A stretch of 64,000 nt of DNA from UTCFX2 sp963788305 (GCA_963788305.1 CAWBGK010000019.1:62001-126000), one strand, 5' to 3'. Positions 29,362 through 39,764 are shown, counted from the stretch's first letter. The notes: generated from the letters alone by a model not told the origin. Translations and numbers: made by a program.

Positions 29362-30828
29362 AAAGCCTCCAGATTCACTTCAGCGGGCGATTTTCCTTCC
29401 CAGGTGAGCGGCAAGGTGAAATTAAAGGCGAAGAGCCCCGTCAGATTCTCTGCCCAGATTCGGCCGCCATGCGCCTCTATGATTCCTTTACAGATGGATA
29501 GCCCTAACCCGGTGCCTGTAACTCGCTCGGCATCAGTCACGCGGTAAAACTTTTCAAATATGCGTTCCAAATGCTCTTGAGGAACCGGCGGACCTTGATT
29601 GGTGACCTGGACAATCAAGAAATAGGGATCTAACACCCGAGACGTGACCTGGATCACCGTGCCCACCGGGGCATACTTGGCGCTGTTGCTTATCAGGTTG
29701 ACAAAGACCCGATTGATCTGCATGAAGTCGACGGGGACTAATGGCAGGTCCTCCGGGATATCCATCTCAATGCGGTAATCCTGTAACGCACGGTGGATGC
29801 GGCCGAGGGCGCTTTCCAAGATTTCCGAGAGGTGGTTCCATTGACGGACGGGGTTTAGCGCCCCGGCCTCGATGCGCGACATATCCAGCAAGTTTCCAAC
29901 CAGCCGGTTAAGATGATCAGTTTCTTCATTGATCGTATCAAGCAGGTCCTGGCGCGCATCAGATTCCCAATCCACATCGCTGCCCAGCAAGCTGGTAACA
30001 GAAGCTTTGATCGTTGCCAGGGGTGTGCGTAGCTCGTGAGAGACCGATGAAAGAAGAGCAGACTTTAGCCGGTCACTTTCTTCCAGGATGCGGGCCTTGG
30101 TTTCCGAATGAGCCAGCACAGCCCGTTCCAATGCCAATGCCGCCTGAGTGGCAAAGGTGCGCAGCATTCGTTCCTCCATTGCGGTCAGTGGGAGTCCTTC
30201 ACGATAGAGGTATAAGGTACCCAGCATCCGTTGGACCGTTTCGAACGGCATGCTGACCAGCGGGTTTTCGATAGGCTTAGGAGTGCCAGGCGGCTCGTGT
30301 ATGTATTGCGCCTCCTCGCCGCCGATGGCTGCAATCTGGATCTCCACGTACTCTGCCTGGAAAGTTTCCAGGGTGTGGGTAGCAAGGATATGTCCTATAT
30401 CGGGCGTGTTATTGACAACGCTCAACGCCAGACTGAGCTCATAGAGGCGCGTTAGACTCGCGCTCGCTCGCCCTGGCTTGCTCCAGGTTTTCCTTGGCTC
30501 GCCCAACCAGCTGGTTTATCACGATCACCACGATAAAAAAGATTCCCAAGGCAGTGATATCTTGAGGTTGGTGCACTATCAGGGTCTGGTAGGGTTTCAA
30601 GAAGAAATAGTTGTACAGCAGGAAGGCCAGGAAACCCGAAACCAGTCCAGGGCCAAGCCTCCCAAGGGTTGTGCTCAGAGTGACTGGCAAGAGATACAGA
30701 AGGGCAATAGTGGTTGTATTGAGGAGTCCACGCAACGGATACATAAGCATGGTGACAGCAAATGTAACCAGGATGGCCAGCACGTAGCCCCTTACCTGCT
30801 GCCAGCGAGAAGAAAGCGTCGGTTTCAT
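29358..30828 (-). CDS. kdpD: Short KdpD-like sensor histidine kinase (frameshifted)
   Basis: About 490 residues when joined, roughly half the length of E. coli KdpD. The N-terminal KdpD and UspA domains are absent. The protein starts with the DUF4118-type four-helix membrane unit (YVLAILVTFAVTMLMYPL; LLYLLPVTLSTTLGRLGPGLVSGFLAFLLYNYFFLKP), then a GAF-like domain (ATQAALALERAVLAHSE). The kinase core follows, with phospho-His in LLSSVSHELRTPLATIKAS, N box NLISNSAKYAP and G boxes GTGLGLSICKGIIEAHGG. A single indel near 30450 joins the membrane part to the rest. The preserved ELRTPLATI and YNYFFLKP signatures argue for KdpD ancestry. With its upstream sensing domains missing, the signal may be read by the separate UspA-like protein. 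Confidence 0.83.
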
Positions 30829-31042
30829 ACCAAGAATTATAACGCTCCAGGATGACGATAGTAGATGTCAATTCCCCGAAGGTATTAAATTCTCCAGAGT
30901 ATTCGGAACACATCCCTGAGCGCCTTTTTTACGATTCAATTTTCAAATTACTAGGGACGATCTTTGAGATCGGGAGGATTTACCGTTGTCTGTTAATATT
31001 CATGAGGGACTTTTCAAGGACCAAGAAAAGGGATCAAACGCT

Positions 31043-31987
31043 CTATTCCCGAACATAAGGATCGCCCAGGGACATGGGTTCGCCAGAACGTTTTCGTCCG
31101 AGGAAGACAGCGATGGTCGTCAGGATATACGGCATTGCCAGGAAGAGCTGAAATGGAAGCTGAACACCTAGAGCTTGGATCTGCATCTGAAGCGCATCGA
31201 TAAATCCAAAGAACAGGCTTGCCAGCAGAATTTTGCCCGGCTTCCAATCGCCGAAGATGACGATCGCGATCGCCAGCCAGCCGCGCCCGGCGGTAATGTC
31301 CGCCACAAATAAACCCGAGGAACACAAGGTGATAAAGCTGCCCCCCAACCCGGCCATCATGCCGCCAAACAACACCGCCACGAATCGATGGCTGGTGACG
31401 TTTACGCCTTTCATATCCACCGCCCGAGGATTCTCACCCATCGTCCGCAAGATCAGCCCGCTCTTCGTCCGATAGAGGTAGAAGGCGATCACGCCCACCA
31501 TAATCAAACCAATATAGCTCAAAGCATAATGCGAGAAAAGAATCTCCCCGATCACAGGGATATCAGACAGAAAGGGGATCCGAACGGTCGAGAAAGGGAT
31601 GAGATTAGGGATTTTTTCTGTTCCAACGTCTGGGAATAATGTCCGGTAGACGAAGAAGGTTAATCCTGCGGCAAAAATATTGACCGACAGGCCGCTTACA
31701 GTCTGATCAATTTGAAAAACAACCGCCAACAATCCAAAGATGATGGAGACCAGGATGCCTGCAAACGCCGCGCAAAAAACACCAAACCAGAGAGAACCGG
31801 TGTAAAAAGCCCCCAGAAAACCCGCAAGCGCGCCGCTGAGCATCATGCCTTCGATGCTCAGGTTTAAAACGCCAGACCGCTCAGTCACCAGCTCCCCTAA
31901 AGCGGCAAGCAGGATGATGGTGCCCATCCGCACTGCACCCCCAAATATGCTAATCAAGAAGCCGAGCTGAAGGAACTCAGTCAGCAT
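31043..31987 (-). CDS. ABC transporter permease, BMP-type nucleoside importer (NupQ-like)
   Basis: A 314-residue inner-membrane permease of the BPD_transp_2 fold, complete. Motifs such as GELVTERSGVLNLSIEGMMLSGALAGF and GENPRAVDMKGVNVTSHRFVAVLFGGMMAGLGG are those of the second permease of nucleoside or riboflavin-type BMP importers. About eight to ten helices are predicted. The ATG lies within the last codons of the first permease (11-bp overlap), so it is the last gene of the importer operon. Substrate is inferred only from the binding protein and from adjacent nucleobase enzymes. Confidence 0.9.
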   Translation of the reverse strand: MLTEFLQLGFLISIFGGAVRMGTIILLAALGELVTERSGVLNLSIEGMMLSGALAGFLGAFYTGSLWFGVFCAAFAGILVSIIFGLLAVVFQIDQTVSGLSVNIFAAGLTFFVYRTLFPDVGTEKIPNLIPFSTVRIPFLSDIPVIGEILFSHYALSYIGLIMVGVIAFYLYRTKSGLILRTMGENPRAVDMKGVNVTSHRFVAVLFGGMMAGLGGSFITLCSSGLFVADITAGRGWLAIAIVIFGDWKPGKILLASLFFGFIDALQMQIQALGVQLPFQLFLAMPYILTTIAVFLGRKRSGEPMSLGDPYVRE

Positions 31988-33050
31988 ATTCGACTCTCCT
32001 AATTCGATATTTGAAAATGGCTTCGCTGAACAGCAGGATAATGATCATTAAACCCATGATCAAGTTGACCAGCTCGCTGGAGACATCCGAATAAATCTGC
32101 ATCGCGACCGACCCGTTTCGCAGCGCGCCGAAGAAGATTGCAGCCACAACCACGCCGAAAGGATGCAGCCGGCCCAGCAGGGCGATCAGAATTCCTGTAA
32201 AGCCAAAACCGCTTGAGAAACCGTAGATCAGCTTGTGATGGATTCCTAACAGCTCAATTCCACCGGCCAATCCGCAGATCGCACCGCTGATCAGCATCAC
32301 GACCACGATCAATCGCTTGGTGTTGATCCCTTTATACCTGGATGCCGTCGGATTATCTCCCATAGCCCGGATCTCAAAGCCCAATTTCATTTTCCTCAGC
32401 AAAAAGTAGATCACAAAAGCAAGCAGGAGTGCAATCACAAAACCAAAATGCAGCCTGGTTCCAAACAGAAACGGTAAATCTGATGATGGCGGAAACCTGA
32501 TCGTATTGTAATAATAGCTGCCCGGTTCCTGCCAGGGGCCATTCAGCAGGAACGTACAGATATAGGCGATGACATAATTCAGCATCACGGTCACGATGAT
32601 CTCATTTACCTGATAGCGTGCTTTCAGGATGCCGGGAATGAATGCCCAGAGCGCACCGGTGATGCTGCCGACCAGAAGCAGTACAGGGATATAGAATCCA
32701 GCCGGCATCTCGGGGAATGTCAGGACAATGAATGTTGCTCCCATGGCGCCGGCATAGAGCTGCCCTTCCTGGCCGATGTTCCAGACCTTGGCGATAAAAG
32801 GAACGATCGTCGCAAGACCAGTCAGCATAATCGGCGTTGCCTTGATCAACGTGTCAATGATCGCCGTCTTGCTTCCAAACGAACCTTTCAGGATCGCCAT
32901 AAAAACGTTTTTGGGAGTCTCGCCTGCAAAAATGATGATCCCTGAAGCGATAATCAGAGAGACAGCCACAGCAACCACTATGGATAATACATTCAGGATT
33001 ATTCCGATATCCTTGCGTTTTTCAATCCTGTAAGAATATCGTTTCGCCAT
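31977..33050 (-). CDS. ABC transporter permease, BMP-type nucleoside importer (NupP-like)
   Basis: A 357-residue permease, complete, paired with the following NupQ-like subunit. After a cytoplasmic start a first helix (IGIILNVLSIVVAVAVSLIIASGIIIF) is followed by KVWNIGQEGQLYAGAMGATF and ALWAFIPGILKARYQVNEIIVTVMLNYV, which are family signatures. GDNPTASRYKGINTKRLIVVVMLISGAICGLAGG parallels the same motif in the partner permease. GFGFTGILIALLGRLHPFG lies near the end. Its start codon touches the stop of the ATPase gene (ATGA-type contact), indicating coupled translation. Confidence 0.9.
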   Translation of the reverse strand: MAKRYSYRIEKRKDIGIILNVLSIVVAVAVSLIIASGIIIFAGETPKNVFMAILKGSFGSKTAIIDTLIKATPIMLTGLATIVPFIAKVWNIGQEGQLYAGAMGATFIVLTFPEMPAGFYIPVLLLVGSITGALWAFIPGILKARYQVNEIIVTVMLNYVIAYICTFLLNGPWQEPGSYYYNTIRFPPSSDLPFLFGTRLHFGFVIALLLAFVIYFLLRKMKLGFEIRAMGDNPTASRYKGINTKRLIVVVMLISGAICGLAGGIELLGIHHKLIYGFSSGFGFTGILIALLGRLHPFGVVVAAIFFGALRNGSVAMQIYSDVSSELVNLIMGLMIIILLFSEAIFKYRIRRVEYAD

Positions 33051-34578
33051 TATGATTCTTCCTCGATGCCAGCCATAAGCAGACCTACTTTTTCTTCGTC
33101 CACCTCACCTGCATCGAAAATTCCCATGATGCGGCCGTTATAGATGACCGCGATGCGGTCGGATAAATTATAGATTTCATCCAAATCTTCAGATATCAGC
33201 AATATTCCTGTGCCGGTTTTCAATAATTCCAAAAACTGCTGGTAAACAAAATATGTCGCACCGATGTCCAGCCCTCGAGTCGGCGAGCTGGCGACAACCA
33301 CCTTCACCGGATGGGAAAGCTCACGCGCCAGGATGACTTTTTGCAGGTTGCCGCCGGAAAGCTGGTGGACTTTCTGTTCTGGCCCCATCGCGGCGATATC
33401 AAATCGCTGGATGGCGTCCCTGGCAAACCCCTGAATTGCCTTCGTGTTCAGCACGGATGCTCTCGAGCAGAACGGAGGATTGCCGTGCGCTCCAAGGATG
33501 AGATTCTCCTGGATCGAGAATTCGCTGACCAGTCCCTGTTTCAGGCGGTCCTGGGGGATGCTGGCAACTTCCTTGTAGATTTCAGCTGGCGAGCGGCGGA
33601 TGATCGACTCCCCTTCCAGCATGACATCTCCGCCTGAGGGTTCGCGCACGCCGACCAGGACATCGAATAATTCCGGCTGGCCGTTCCCGCTGACTCCTGC
33701 CAGACCCAGGATTTCCCCTGCATAAACCGTCAATGAGATTTCGTGCAGCGCCTGAGAACCGTTATCGCGCAGCGCCGATAATCCTTTGATTTCCAGGGCA
33801 GGCTGGCCAGGTAGGATATGCTCTTTGTGGACGACAAAATCAAAATCTCTGCCGACGAGTAGTTTTGCGAGGGCGGAACGGTTCGTGTCGGCTGTGTCGA
33901 TCGTTGTAATCATTTTTCCTTTTCGCAGCACTGTCACCCGGTTCGAAATGTGGATCACCTCATTGAGCTTATGAGTGATCAGGATAACCGAAATTCCGCT
34001 TTCTACCATCTTACTGATTATCGAAAACAGCGTCTCGACCTCTTGCGGTGTGAGCACAGCAGTCGGCTCGTCCAGCAGCAGCAAATCAACGCCGATATAA
34101 AGAGCTTTCAGGATCTCAACCCACTGCTGTTTACCGACCGAAAGCTGGCCGACGGGCGTCTCAAGATCCAGTTCAATGCCGTATTGATCGCACAGCGCCT
34201 GGACGCGTTTCCTTTCCGCCTGGAGGTTGAGCAGCGCCCCGGTGGATTCTTCCGCTACGATGATATTCTCTATCGCATTCATCGGTTCAGCCAGCACAAA
34301 ATGCTGGTGAACCATTCCGATCCCCATCCTTATGGCGTCTCTGGGAGATGAAAATTTCACTTCCTGACCCTTGAAAACCATCTTGCCCGAATCGGGCGCG
34401 AGGCGCCGTAAATGCATTTGGCGAGCGTCGATTTTCCGGCTCCATTCTCTCCCAGAAGGCAATGGATATGGCCTTTCTGCACCTCAAATGAAACATGGTC
34501 ATTCGCGACAAAAGTACCAAAGCTTTTCGTCAGGTTTTCAACGCGTAAAATAGGGGGCTCAGCTTTTGAATTCACCAT
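33050..34578 (-). CDS. ABC transporter ATPase with two nucleotide-binding domains, BMP-type (NupO-like; one frameshift)
   Basis: About 509 residues. The first domain has Walker A GENGAGKST and Walker B VDLLLLDEPTAVLTPQE, with a signature sequence LSVGKQQWVEILKALY. The second has a degenerate Walker A (LAGVSGNGQPELF), a signature LSGGNLQKVILARELS and the D-loop region SSPTRGLDIGATYFV. This asymmetry is normal for sugar/nucleoside double-ATPases. One indel near 34405 splits KCIYGA from LAPDSGKMVFKGQEV. It powers the two permeases downstream on the same strand and is separated from the binding-protein gene by a large hairpin. Confidence 0.9.
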
Positions 34579-34610
34579 TCAACACCCTCAGGAATCAGAA
34601 GGTTATTAAG

Positions 34611-34647
34611 CAGGACTGTTTGTCCTCTGTGAGGGCAAACAGTCCTG
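34611..34647. repeat. Strong intercistronic hairpin between binding-protein and ATPase genes
   Basis: A perfect 12-bp inverted repeat (CAGGACTGTTTG / CAAACAGTCCTG) is extended by TCCTC/GAGGG with one T-G pair around a TGT loop. No T-tract follows on either strand. It lies between the abundant binding protein and the membrane components, a place where such hairpins commonly protect the upstream mRNA or reduce read-through. Confidence 0.75.
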
Positions 34648-34669
34648 TGATCATTCTATCTTCAAAATC

Positions 34670-35779
34670 TTATTCCACGGCTTCCAGATTTAGCGGGACG
34701 ACGAGCGTGCCGTCGAGGATGGCCTGCTTTGTGCTTTCAAGCTTATCCAGGACCTCTTTCGGTAAGGTTTTTTCAAAATCATAAAGCGGGGCAAGGCCAG
34801 AGCCGCCGTCTTTCATCAAGAAAGAGACGGGCTTGTCGGCAGGTGCATTATAGGGTGTTCCGTTGACCGTATGATCGTACCAGTATTCGATCATCGCACG
34901 GACGGATGGATCCCAGAAGAACAGCGCGCTGGTGATCACGGTCTCCGGCGCCAGCTCATGAATATCCGCCTGCGAGCCGAAAGCATAGATGCCCTTGTCT
35001 CGTGCCGCTTCATGCCCGCCGTAGCGCTCAGAATAGATCAGGTCCGCGCCGGCTTCGATTTGTGCAAGCGCGGTCTCCTTCGCCTTCACCGGGTCCCACC
35101 AAGATTCGATATAGCTGTTCTTAATCACCACGTCCGGGTTCACTGATTTGGCGCCATCCATGAAGGCGTTCAATAGATGGTTCACGCTGGCATATGGGAA
35201 CGCGGAGACCATGCCGAGAGTGTCTGTTTCGGTCATCATCCCGGCGATCAGCCCGCACAGGTATGCCGGCTCGTGGGCGTAGGGTTGGATCCAATAGGTG
35301 TTCCCACCGACCGGCCCATAATTGGACGCAGTCACCGGGAAAATCCGGTCGGGATAATCCTTGCGAATATTATCAATGGGTTCGACTCCAGCGCAGCCAT
35401 CGTGGAACCAGACGATATCGTATTCGTTCGAATCAATCACGTTGCGGGTGAACTTTTCAAACTCGTCGACTTTCACATTTTCGAAATACTTATAGGTAAT
35501 CTCAAGCCCCTGCGGTGGGTTATCGGCTTTCACACGCTCAACCGCCTGGATCATCGCCTGCGACCACGGTTCGTCCATCGGACCGCAGTAGATGAAACCG
35601 ATATTCACCTTTGTCGGAGCGGCTGGATTTTCTTCAGCTGGGGGAGCCGCCGGTGCCTCAGTCTTGGCAGGTTCTTGCGGCGCAGGCGCTTCTGTTGCCT
35701 TGGGAGCGCAGGCAGCAAGCGTAAGCCCAAGGATTACAGACATTGTAATGATTAGAAACAAAATTCTCTTCGTTGACAT
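34670..35779 (-). CDS. BMP-family substrate-binding lipoprotein (PnrA-like)
   Basis: A 369-residue binding protein for nucleoside uptake. The signal peptide ends in a lipobox, LTLAAC (Cys at about residue 24), followed by an Ala/Pro/Glu-rich linker. The BMP fold follows: IGFIYCGPMDEPWSQAMIQ, VWFHDGCAG, GLIAGMMTETDTLGMVSAFPYASVN and GADLIYSERYGGHEAARDKG. Members bind purine nucleosides, autoinducer or lipid-like ligands. The ATG has AAGGAG six bases upstream; an upstream ATG in the same frame lacks this. It is the first gene of the importer operon and divergent from a cytosine-deaminase-like gene. Confidence 0.9.
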   Translation of the reverse strand: MSTKRILFLIITMSVILGLTLAACAPKATEAPAPQEPAKTEAPAAPPAEENPAAPTKVNIGFIYCGPMDEPWSQAMIQAVERVKADNPPQGLEITYKYFENVKVDEFEKFTRNVIDSNEYDIVWFHDGCAGVEPIDNIRKDYPDRIFPVTASNYGPVGGNTYWIQPYAHEPAYLCGLIAGMMTETDTLGMVSAFPYASVNHLLNAFMDGAKSVNPDVVIKNSYIESWWDPVKAKETALAQIEAGADLIYSERYGGHEAARDKGIYAFGSQADIHELAPETVITSALFFWDPSVRAMIEYWYDHTVNGTPYNAPADKPVSFLMKDGGSGLAPLYDFEKTLPKEVLDKLESTKQAILDGTLVVPLNLEAVE

Positions 35780-36131
35780 TTCGAGCTCCTTCTCTCCAAA
35801 TCGTTCAAATTGGCTCATACGTCTGGATTTCAAGCTAAGCAATATACTAGAATTTCACCTCCACATGGTCTGATAAGGTCCATGAATTTTCACGGTGCAG
35901 AAGCATGCCTGAAATTTCCATAATAAAAGAAGTCCGCCTGTCGTCTGGCGCATTTTTCCCAGTTAATGAAATCTTCCCCTTTGGGATTGCCTCGGTAACC
36001 GCTCACACCATCTTCACGGAAATTCAAGTTTAACAAGTTCTCCTGAAGAGCTGATTTGCAGACCTTAAATATTCGATATTATAACCGAGAAGCCCTTTGG
36101 ACACATGAAAATTTCACCTTGACAGGAGCCC

Positions 36132-36145
36132 AAACGAATCCGTTT
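36132..36145. promoter_or_regulatory. Candidate operator palindrome upstream of the deaminase promoter
   Basis: AAACG-AATC-CGTTT is a perfect 5+5 palindrome, overlapped by GAATC-CGTTT-GATTC (36136-36150) and followed by GAATTC. It ends 17 bases before the -35 element at 36163, a suitable place for a regulator of the divergent nucleobase genes. Confidence 0.4.
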
Positions 36146-36162
36146 GATTCGAATTCAACCGC

Positions 36163-36191
36163 TTGACATGAATTGTAAAACTCACTAAACT
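36163..36191 (+). promoter_or_regulatory. Sigma-70-type promoter for the deaminase operon
   Basis: A perfect TTGACA, a 17-base spacer and TAAACT. The transcript would start near 36198, about 33 bases before the ATG of the CodA-like gene. GAGGG lies five bases before that ATG. Confidence 0.7.
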
Positions 36192-36230
36192 TACCTGACA
36201 ATTGACATGTAAAAATAGTAGAGGGCTTTC

Positions 36231-37479
36231 ATGGATATCACCATTCATCATGCAGTGCTGGATAAGACCTTGTCCCCTGTGCACATTGGCATCCAGGATG
36301 GAAAAATCGCGGTTGTTTCTTCATCAGAGATTTTTCCTGGCAGGCGGGCTATCGAGGCAGGTGGGGCGATGGTTTCTCCTCCCTTCATCGACTCCCACTT
36401 CCATTTAGAAAATGCTTATTTATCTGAAGTCCCCAACCTGAGCGGTACGCTCCACGAAGCGATCGAAATCTATGCAGAGATAAAAAAGAAGCTTGACGCC
36501 CCTGACATCGTCCGCAGGACCTTCCAGGTGGCACATGATGCAATTTCTAATGGTACTCTCTGGATGCGCAGCCATGTGGATATCGACCACATCGCGAAGT
36601 TGCACTTGCTGGAGGGCGTTTTGGCGGCGCGCCAGGCAGTAAGCGATTTCTTTGATGTACAGATTGTCGCGTTCCCGCAGATGGGCCTGGTCAGAAATTC
36701 GGAGGCGGTAGATTATTTGTGGGCTGCGATGGAAAAAGGCGCAGATATCGTCGGAGGTATGCCGCACAGTGAAAAAAACATGGACGATGCAGCAAAACAA
36801 ATCGAGATCGTTTTTGAGATCGCAAAGAGAAATAACACGGATATAGATATGCACGTCGATGAGACCGATGACCCTTACTGGCATTCTCTCGAGCTGCTGG
36901 CGGATAAAACGATTGAAGAAGGCTACCAGGGACGCGTCTCGGCTGGACACTGCTGCGCGATGGGATCGTGGGATGACCGGCTGGCTGAAAGGGTAATCGA
37001 GAAGGTGAAAAAGGCCGATATCACCATCATCGGGAACATCCCGATCAATCTCTACCTCGAAGGGCGGCACGACTCGCACCCATTTCGCCGCGGCATCCCG
37101 CGCCTGCGGGACCTTGTTGAGGCAGGCGTAAACGTTGCATTAGGACAGGACGATGTCAGAAACATGTTTTACCCGTTCGGGAAATTGGACATGCTTGAAG
37201 TGGCAAATTTTGCCGCACATGCTGCCCAGCTCAGCACTCCATCTCAGAATTCAAGCGACTTTCGATATGCCGCGCTACAACGCCGCAAGAGCCCTGAACC
37301 TCAAAGGTTATGGTATTTTCGAAGGCGCTCCAGCCAATCTGATCTTGATTGACGCTCAATCGCCCGTTGATGCGATTCGACGGCAGCCTAACCGCAGCCT
37401 GGTCATCCGACAAGGCGAGATCCTGTTTGAGTCCATACAGACCTCAACATTTTCGACAAGGATCCCATCAAATTCTTAG
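36231..37479 (+). CDS. Cytosine-deaminase-like amidohydrolase (CodA family; one frameshift)
   Basis: About 415 residues when joined, a TIM-barrel amidohydrolase. The metal site is visible as HxH in IDSHFHLENAYL, His in MHVDETDD and SAGHCCAMGSWDD, and Asp in GVNVALGQDDVRNMFYPFG, all as in CodA. Family members deaminate cytosine, isoguanine or related heterocycles. An indel near 37246 splits the barrel from the C-terminal part (MPRYNAARALNLKGYGIFEGAPANLILID). GAGGG precedes the ATG. It opens a four-gene plus-strand set divergent from a nucleoside importer, so it probably acts on imported bases. Confidence 0.82.
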
Positions 37480-37530
37480 GAAAACAGCCTCCACAACCAC
37501 ATGCTAATTGATCACCAGGAGGATTAAGCA

Positions 37531-38551
37531 ATGAACCAAAGAATGGCAATCTACATGCAGGATGTTGTTGATATCCGAGCCGAGCTGGAATTGGCGCGCT
37601 ACATGGAGGCAAGAGGCTTCAGTGAAATCTGGCAAGGCGATAACCGCCTGGCGAGGGACTGCATTGTCCTGATGAGCGCATTTCTTACCCATACCTCGCG
37701 ATTAAGAGTTCGGTTCCGGCGTCCTGCCAATCTGGACTCGCAATCCTGCGGTGATCGCTGCCAGTTTCTCCTCACTGTGGGAGCTTGGCGGAAGGGTAAA
37801 CGGAAAAGGCAGGGTGATGTTGGGCCTCGGAGCCTGGTGGGAGCCGATTGCCAGCCGGGTTGGAGTTACCATGAAGAAACCTCTCACAGCAATGAGAGAA
37901 CACGTCGAGGCGATCCGCGAGCTCCTGGCGATGAAAACCGTCACGTATCATGGCGAATTCGTACACCTGGAAAATGTTTCCCTTGATGTGGTCTACGGAG
38001 ACAAAACCCCCCGGGATATTCCGATCTATATCGGCGCGACCGGCGAGAAAATGCTCGAGCTGGCAGGCGAAATCTGCGATGGTGTCTGCCTGAACTACGG
38101 TGTCTCGGTCGAATATGTCCGCCGGGCGATTCAGCTTGTGGAAACTGGGGCGAAGAAAGCAGGGAAGACCCTCAGCCAGGTCGATCTGCCTGAATTGATT
38201 GTCGTCTCCCTTTCTGACAAGAATCCTGCCGCTGCCGTTCATGCTGGTAAGAAGCTTGCCGCATATTACTTCGCCACCGAGCCCCACATCATGAAAGCCA
38301 GCGGTGTAAGCGAGGAAATCGCTGCCAAAGCCAGGTCTATGATGGGATGGCCGGCGACGGAAGCAGACTACGAGCGCGCCAGCGCGGTCGTGCCCGAGGA
38401 CCTGGTCCGGAATATCATGGCGGTTGGGACTGCTTCTGAATGTCGGGCAAAGGTGCGGGAATATCTCGATGCAGGCGTCACCTGCCCGATCCTTTACCCG
38501 CTGATGGGGAATATTCGCGAGGTCATCGATGCATTTGCGGACGGTATATAA
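37531..38551 (+). CDS. LLM-class flavin/F420-dependent oxidoreductase (one frameshift)
   Basis: About 340 residues of the luciferase-like monooxygenase superfamily, closest in look to F420-dependent (Mer-type) members: MAIYMQDVVDIRAELELARYMEARGFSEIWQGD opens the barrel. GSGVLPIWTRNPAVIAASF follows an indel near 37712. Then come GRVMLGLGAWWEP, AMREHVEAIRELL and PIYIGATGEKMLELAGEICDGVCLNY. Which cofactor it uses cannot be decided from the sequence. It lies 51 bp after the deaminase and 20 bp before the M20 hydrolase. It might oxidise or open a heterocycle, as RutA does for uracil, but it is not close enough to RutA to say so. Confidence 0.8.
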
Positions 38552-38571
38552 ACTGCCAAGAGGGAACCTAA

Positions 38572-39738
38572 ATGGATAAGCACGAGATCGAGCAAAATAC
38601 AATCCAATTCTTGCAGGAGCTTGTGCGCGCCCCTGGGATCGCGGGGCAGCTGTCCGCAGTCTCAGGCGTGGCGGTGCTCTGGATGCAAAACCTCGGCTTT
38701 GATCGGGTCTGGCAGGACAAGGCCGGCAACGTGATCGGAATGCGGCATGGGAGCAAGCCTGGTCCAAAGCTGGTCTTTGATGCCCACATGGATACCGTGG
38801 AAGTCGGTGAGCTTGGCGCCTGGGTACACGATCCCTTCGGAGGAGAGCTCAGCGATGGTAAAATTTGGGGGCGTGGCGCTGTGGATGATAAGGCCAGCCT
38901 GGCAGCCTATACGGTCGCGATCGCTTCGCTTCCCCGCGACGCCATCCAGGGAGATCTCTATGCGGTCGGTTCCGTCGGCGAGGAGCTGTTAGAAGGAGCC
39001 GCCCTCGAAACCGTCCTGAACGAGATCCAGCCGGACGGCGTGATCATAGGCGAGCCGACCGACTGCCGCCTTGGAATCGGACATAAAGGCCGGGCACGGC
39101 TGGTCTTCGAGCTTCGTGGGAAGGCGGCTCACAGCTCTTCACCTGAAATAGGTGACAACGCGATCGACAAAGCCGTTGAAATAATCCGGCGCGTCCGGCA
39201 GATCCCCCCGGTTGAGGACCCATTATTGGGAAAGAGCGTTATGGAGCCCATCCAGATCATCTCCAGCCCGTTCCCCAGCGCCTCAACCATCCCCTATGCC
39301 TGCCAGGTCGTTTTTGACCGCCGGATGGTGCGCGGCGAAACCCGGCAGTCCGTGCTCGACCTGCATCTCGACCTCCTGCAGGATATGCCCGGCTCGACCA
39401 TCACTTTTCCAGAAGTGTCCTTTAAGAGCTACACCGGAACCGAAATCTCTAACGAGGATTTCCATCCGGCCTGGTCCGTCGACCCGAATTCCGAATGGGT
39501 AAAACTGGCGCACAGGGGTTTGATCTCCGCTGGGATTGAACCCGTCCTCTACGGGACTCCCTACTGCACGAATGGATCAGGGAGCGCAGGAGAGCGGAAC
39601 ATTCCGACGATTGTCTTCGGTCCAGGATCGGTACATCTGGCCCATGTGACCGATGAATATGTCGAAGTTTCTGAGCTGGTTCGATCGGTGCAGGGTTTCA
39701 TCGGATTGGCACAGGAGCTTGGAAAATTCAAAGGTTAA
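38572..39738 (+). CDS. ygeY: M20-family hydrolase, YgeY-like
   Basis: A 388-residue metal-dependent amidohydrolase of the M20/ArgE/DapE family, complete. Metal ligands are in VFDAHMDTVE, WGRGAVDDKAS (bridging Asp), VGEELLEGAA (catalytic Glu then metal Glu) and IIGEPTDCRL; the dimerisation lid begins GKAAHSSSPEIGDNAIDK. The pattern NGSGSAGERNIPTIVFGPGSVHLAHV is typical of YgeY, which in E. coli lies in the selenium-dependent purine-catabolism cluster with ssnA. Here too the next gene is an ssnA homologue. The natural substrate of YgeY is not settled; a carbamoyl- or ureido-amino acid is likely from the family. Confidence 0.85.
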   Translation: MDKHEIEQNTIQFLQELVRAPGIAGQLSAVSGVAVLWMQNLGFDRVWQDKAGNVIGMRHGSKPGPKLVFDAHMDTVEVGELGAWVHDPFGGELSDGKIWGRGAVDDKASLAAYTVAIASLPRDAIQGDLYAVGSVGEELLEGAALETVLNEIQPDGVIIGEPTDCRLGIGHKGRARLVFELRGKAAHSSSPEIGDNAIDKAVEIIRRVRQIPPVEDPLLGKSVMEPIQIISSPFPSASTIPYACQVVFDRRMVRGETRQSVLDLHLDLLQDMPGSTITFPEVSFKSYTGTEISNEDFHPAWSVDPNSEWVKLAHRGLISAGIEPVLYGTPYCTNGSGSAGERNIPTIVFGPGSVHLAHVTDEYVEVSELVRSVQGFIGLAQELGKFKG

Positions 39739-39764
39739 TATCCTGGATGGTTTCTGGAGTGAGG

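Larger units (their letters stand above)
35780..36230. other. 450-bp divergent regulatory region
   Basis: There is no gene here. The right third holds a promoter and a palindrome for the plus-strand deaminase gene. On the left a minus-strand TAGTATATT stretch (around 35845-35855) may be the -10 of the importer operon, but no convincing -35 was found. The middle is AT-rich and otherwise featureless to me. Confidence 0.5.

Noticed and set aside
37772..38767. Minus-strand open frame of 331 codons
   Set aside because: Antisense shadow of the flavin oxidoreductase and YgeY-like genes, both well supported on the plus strand.
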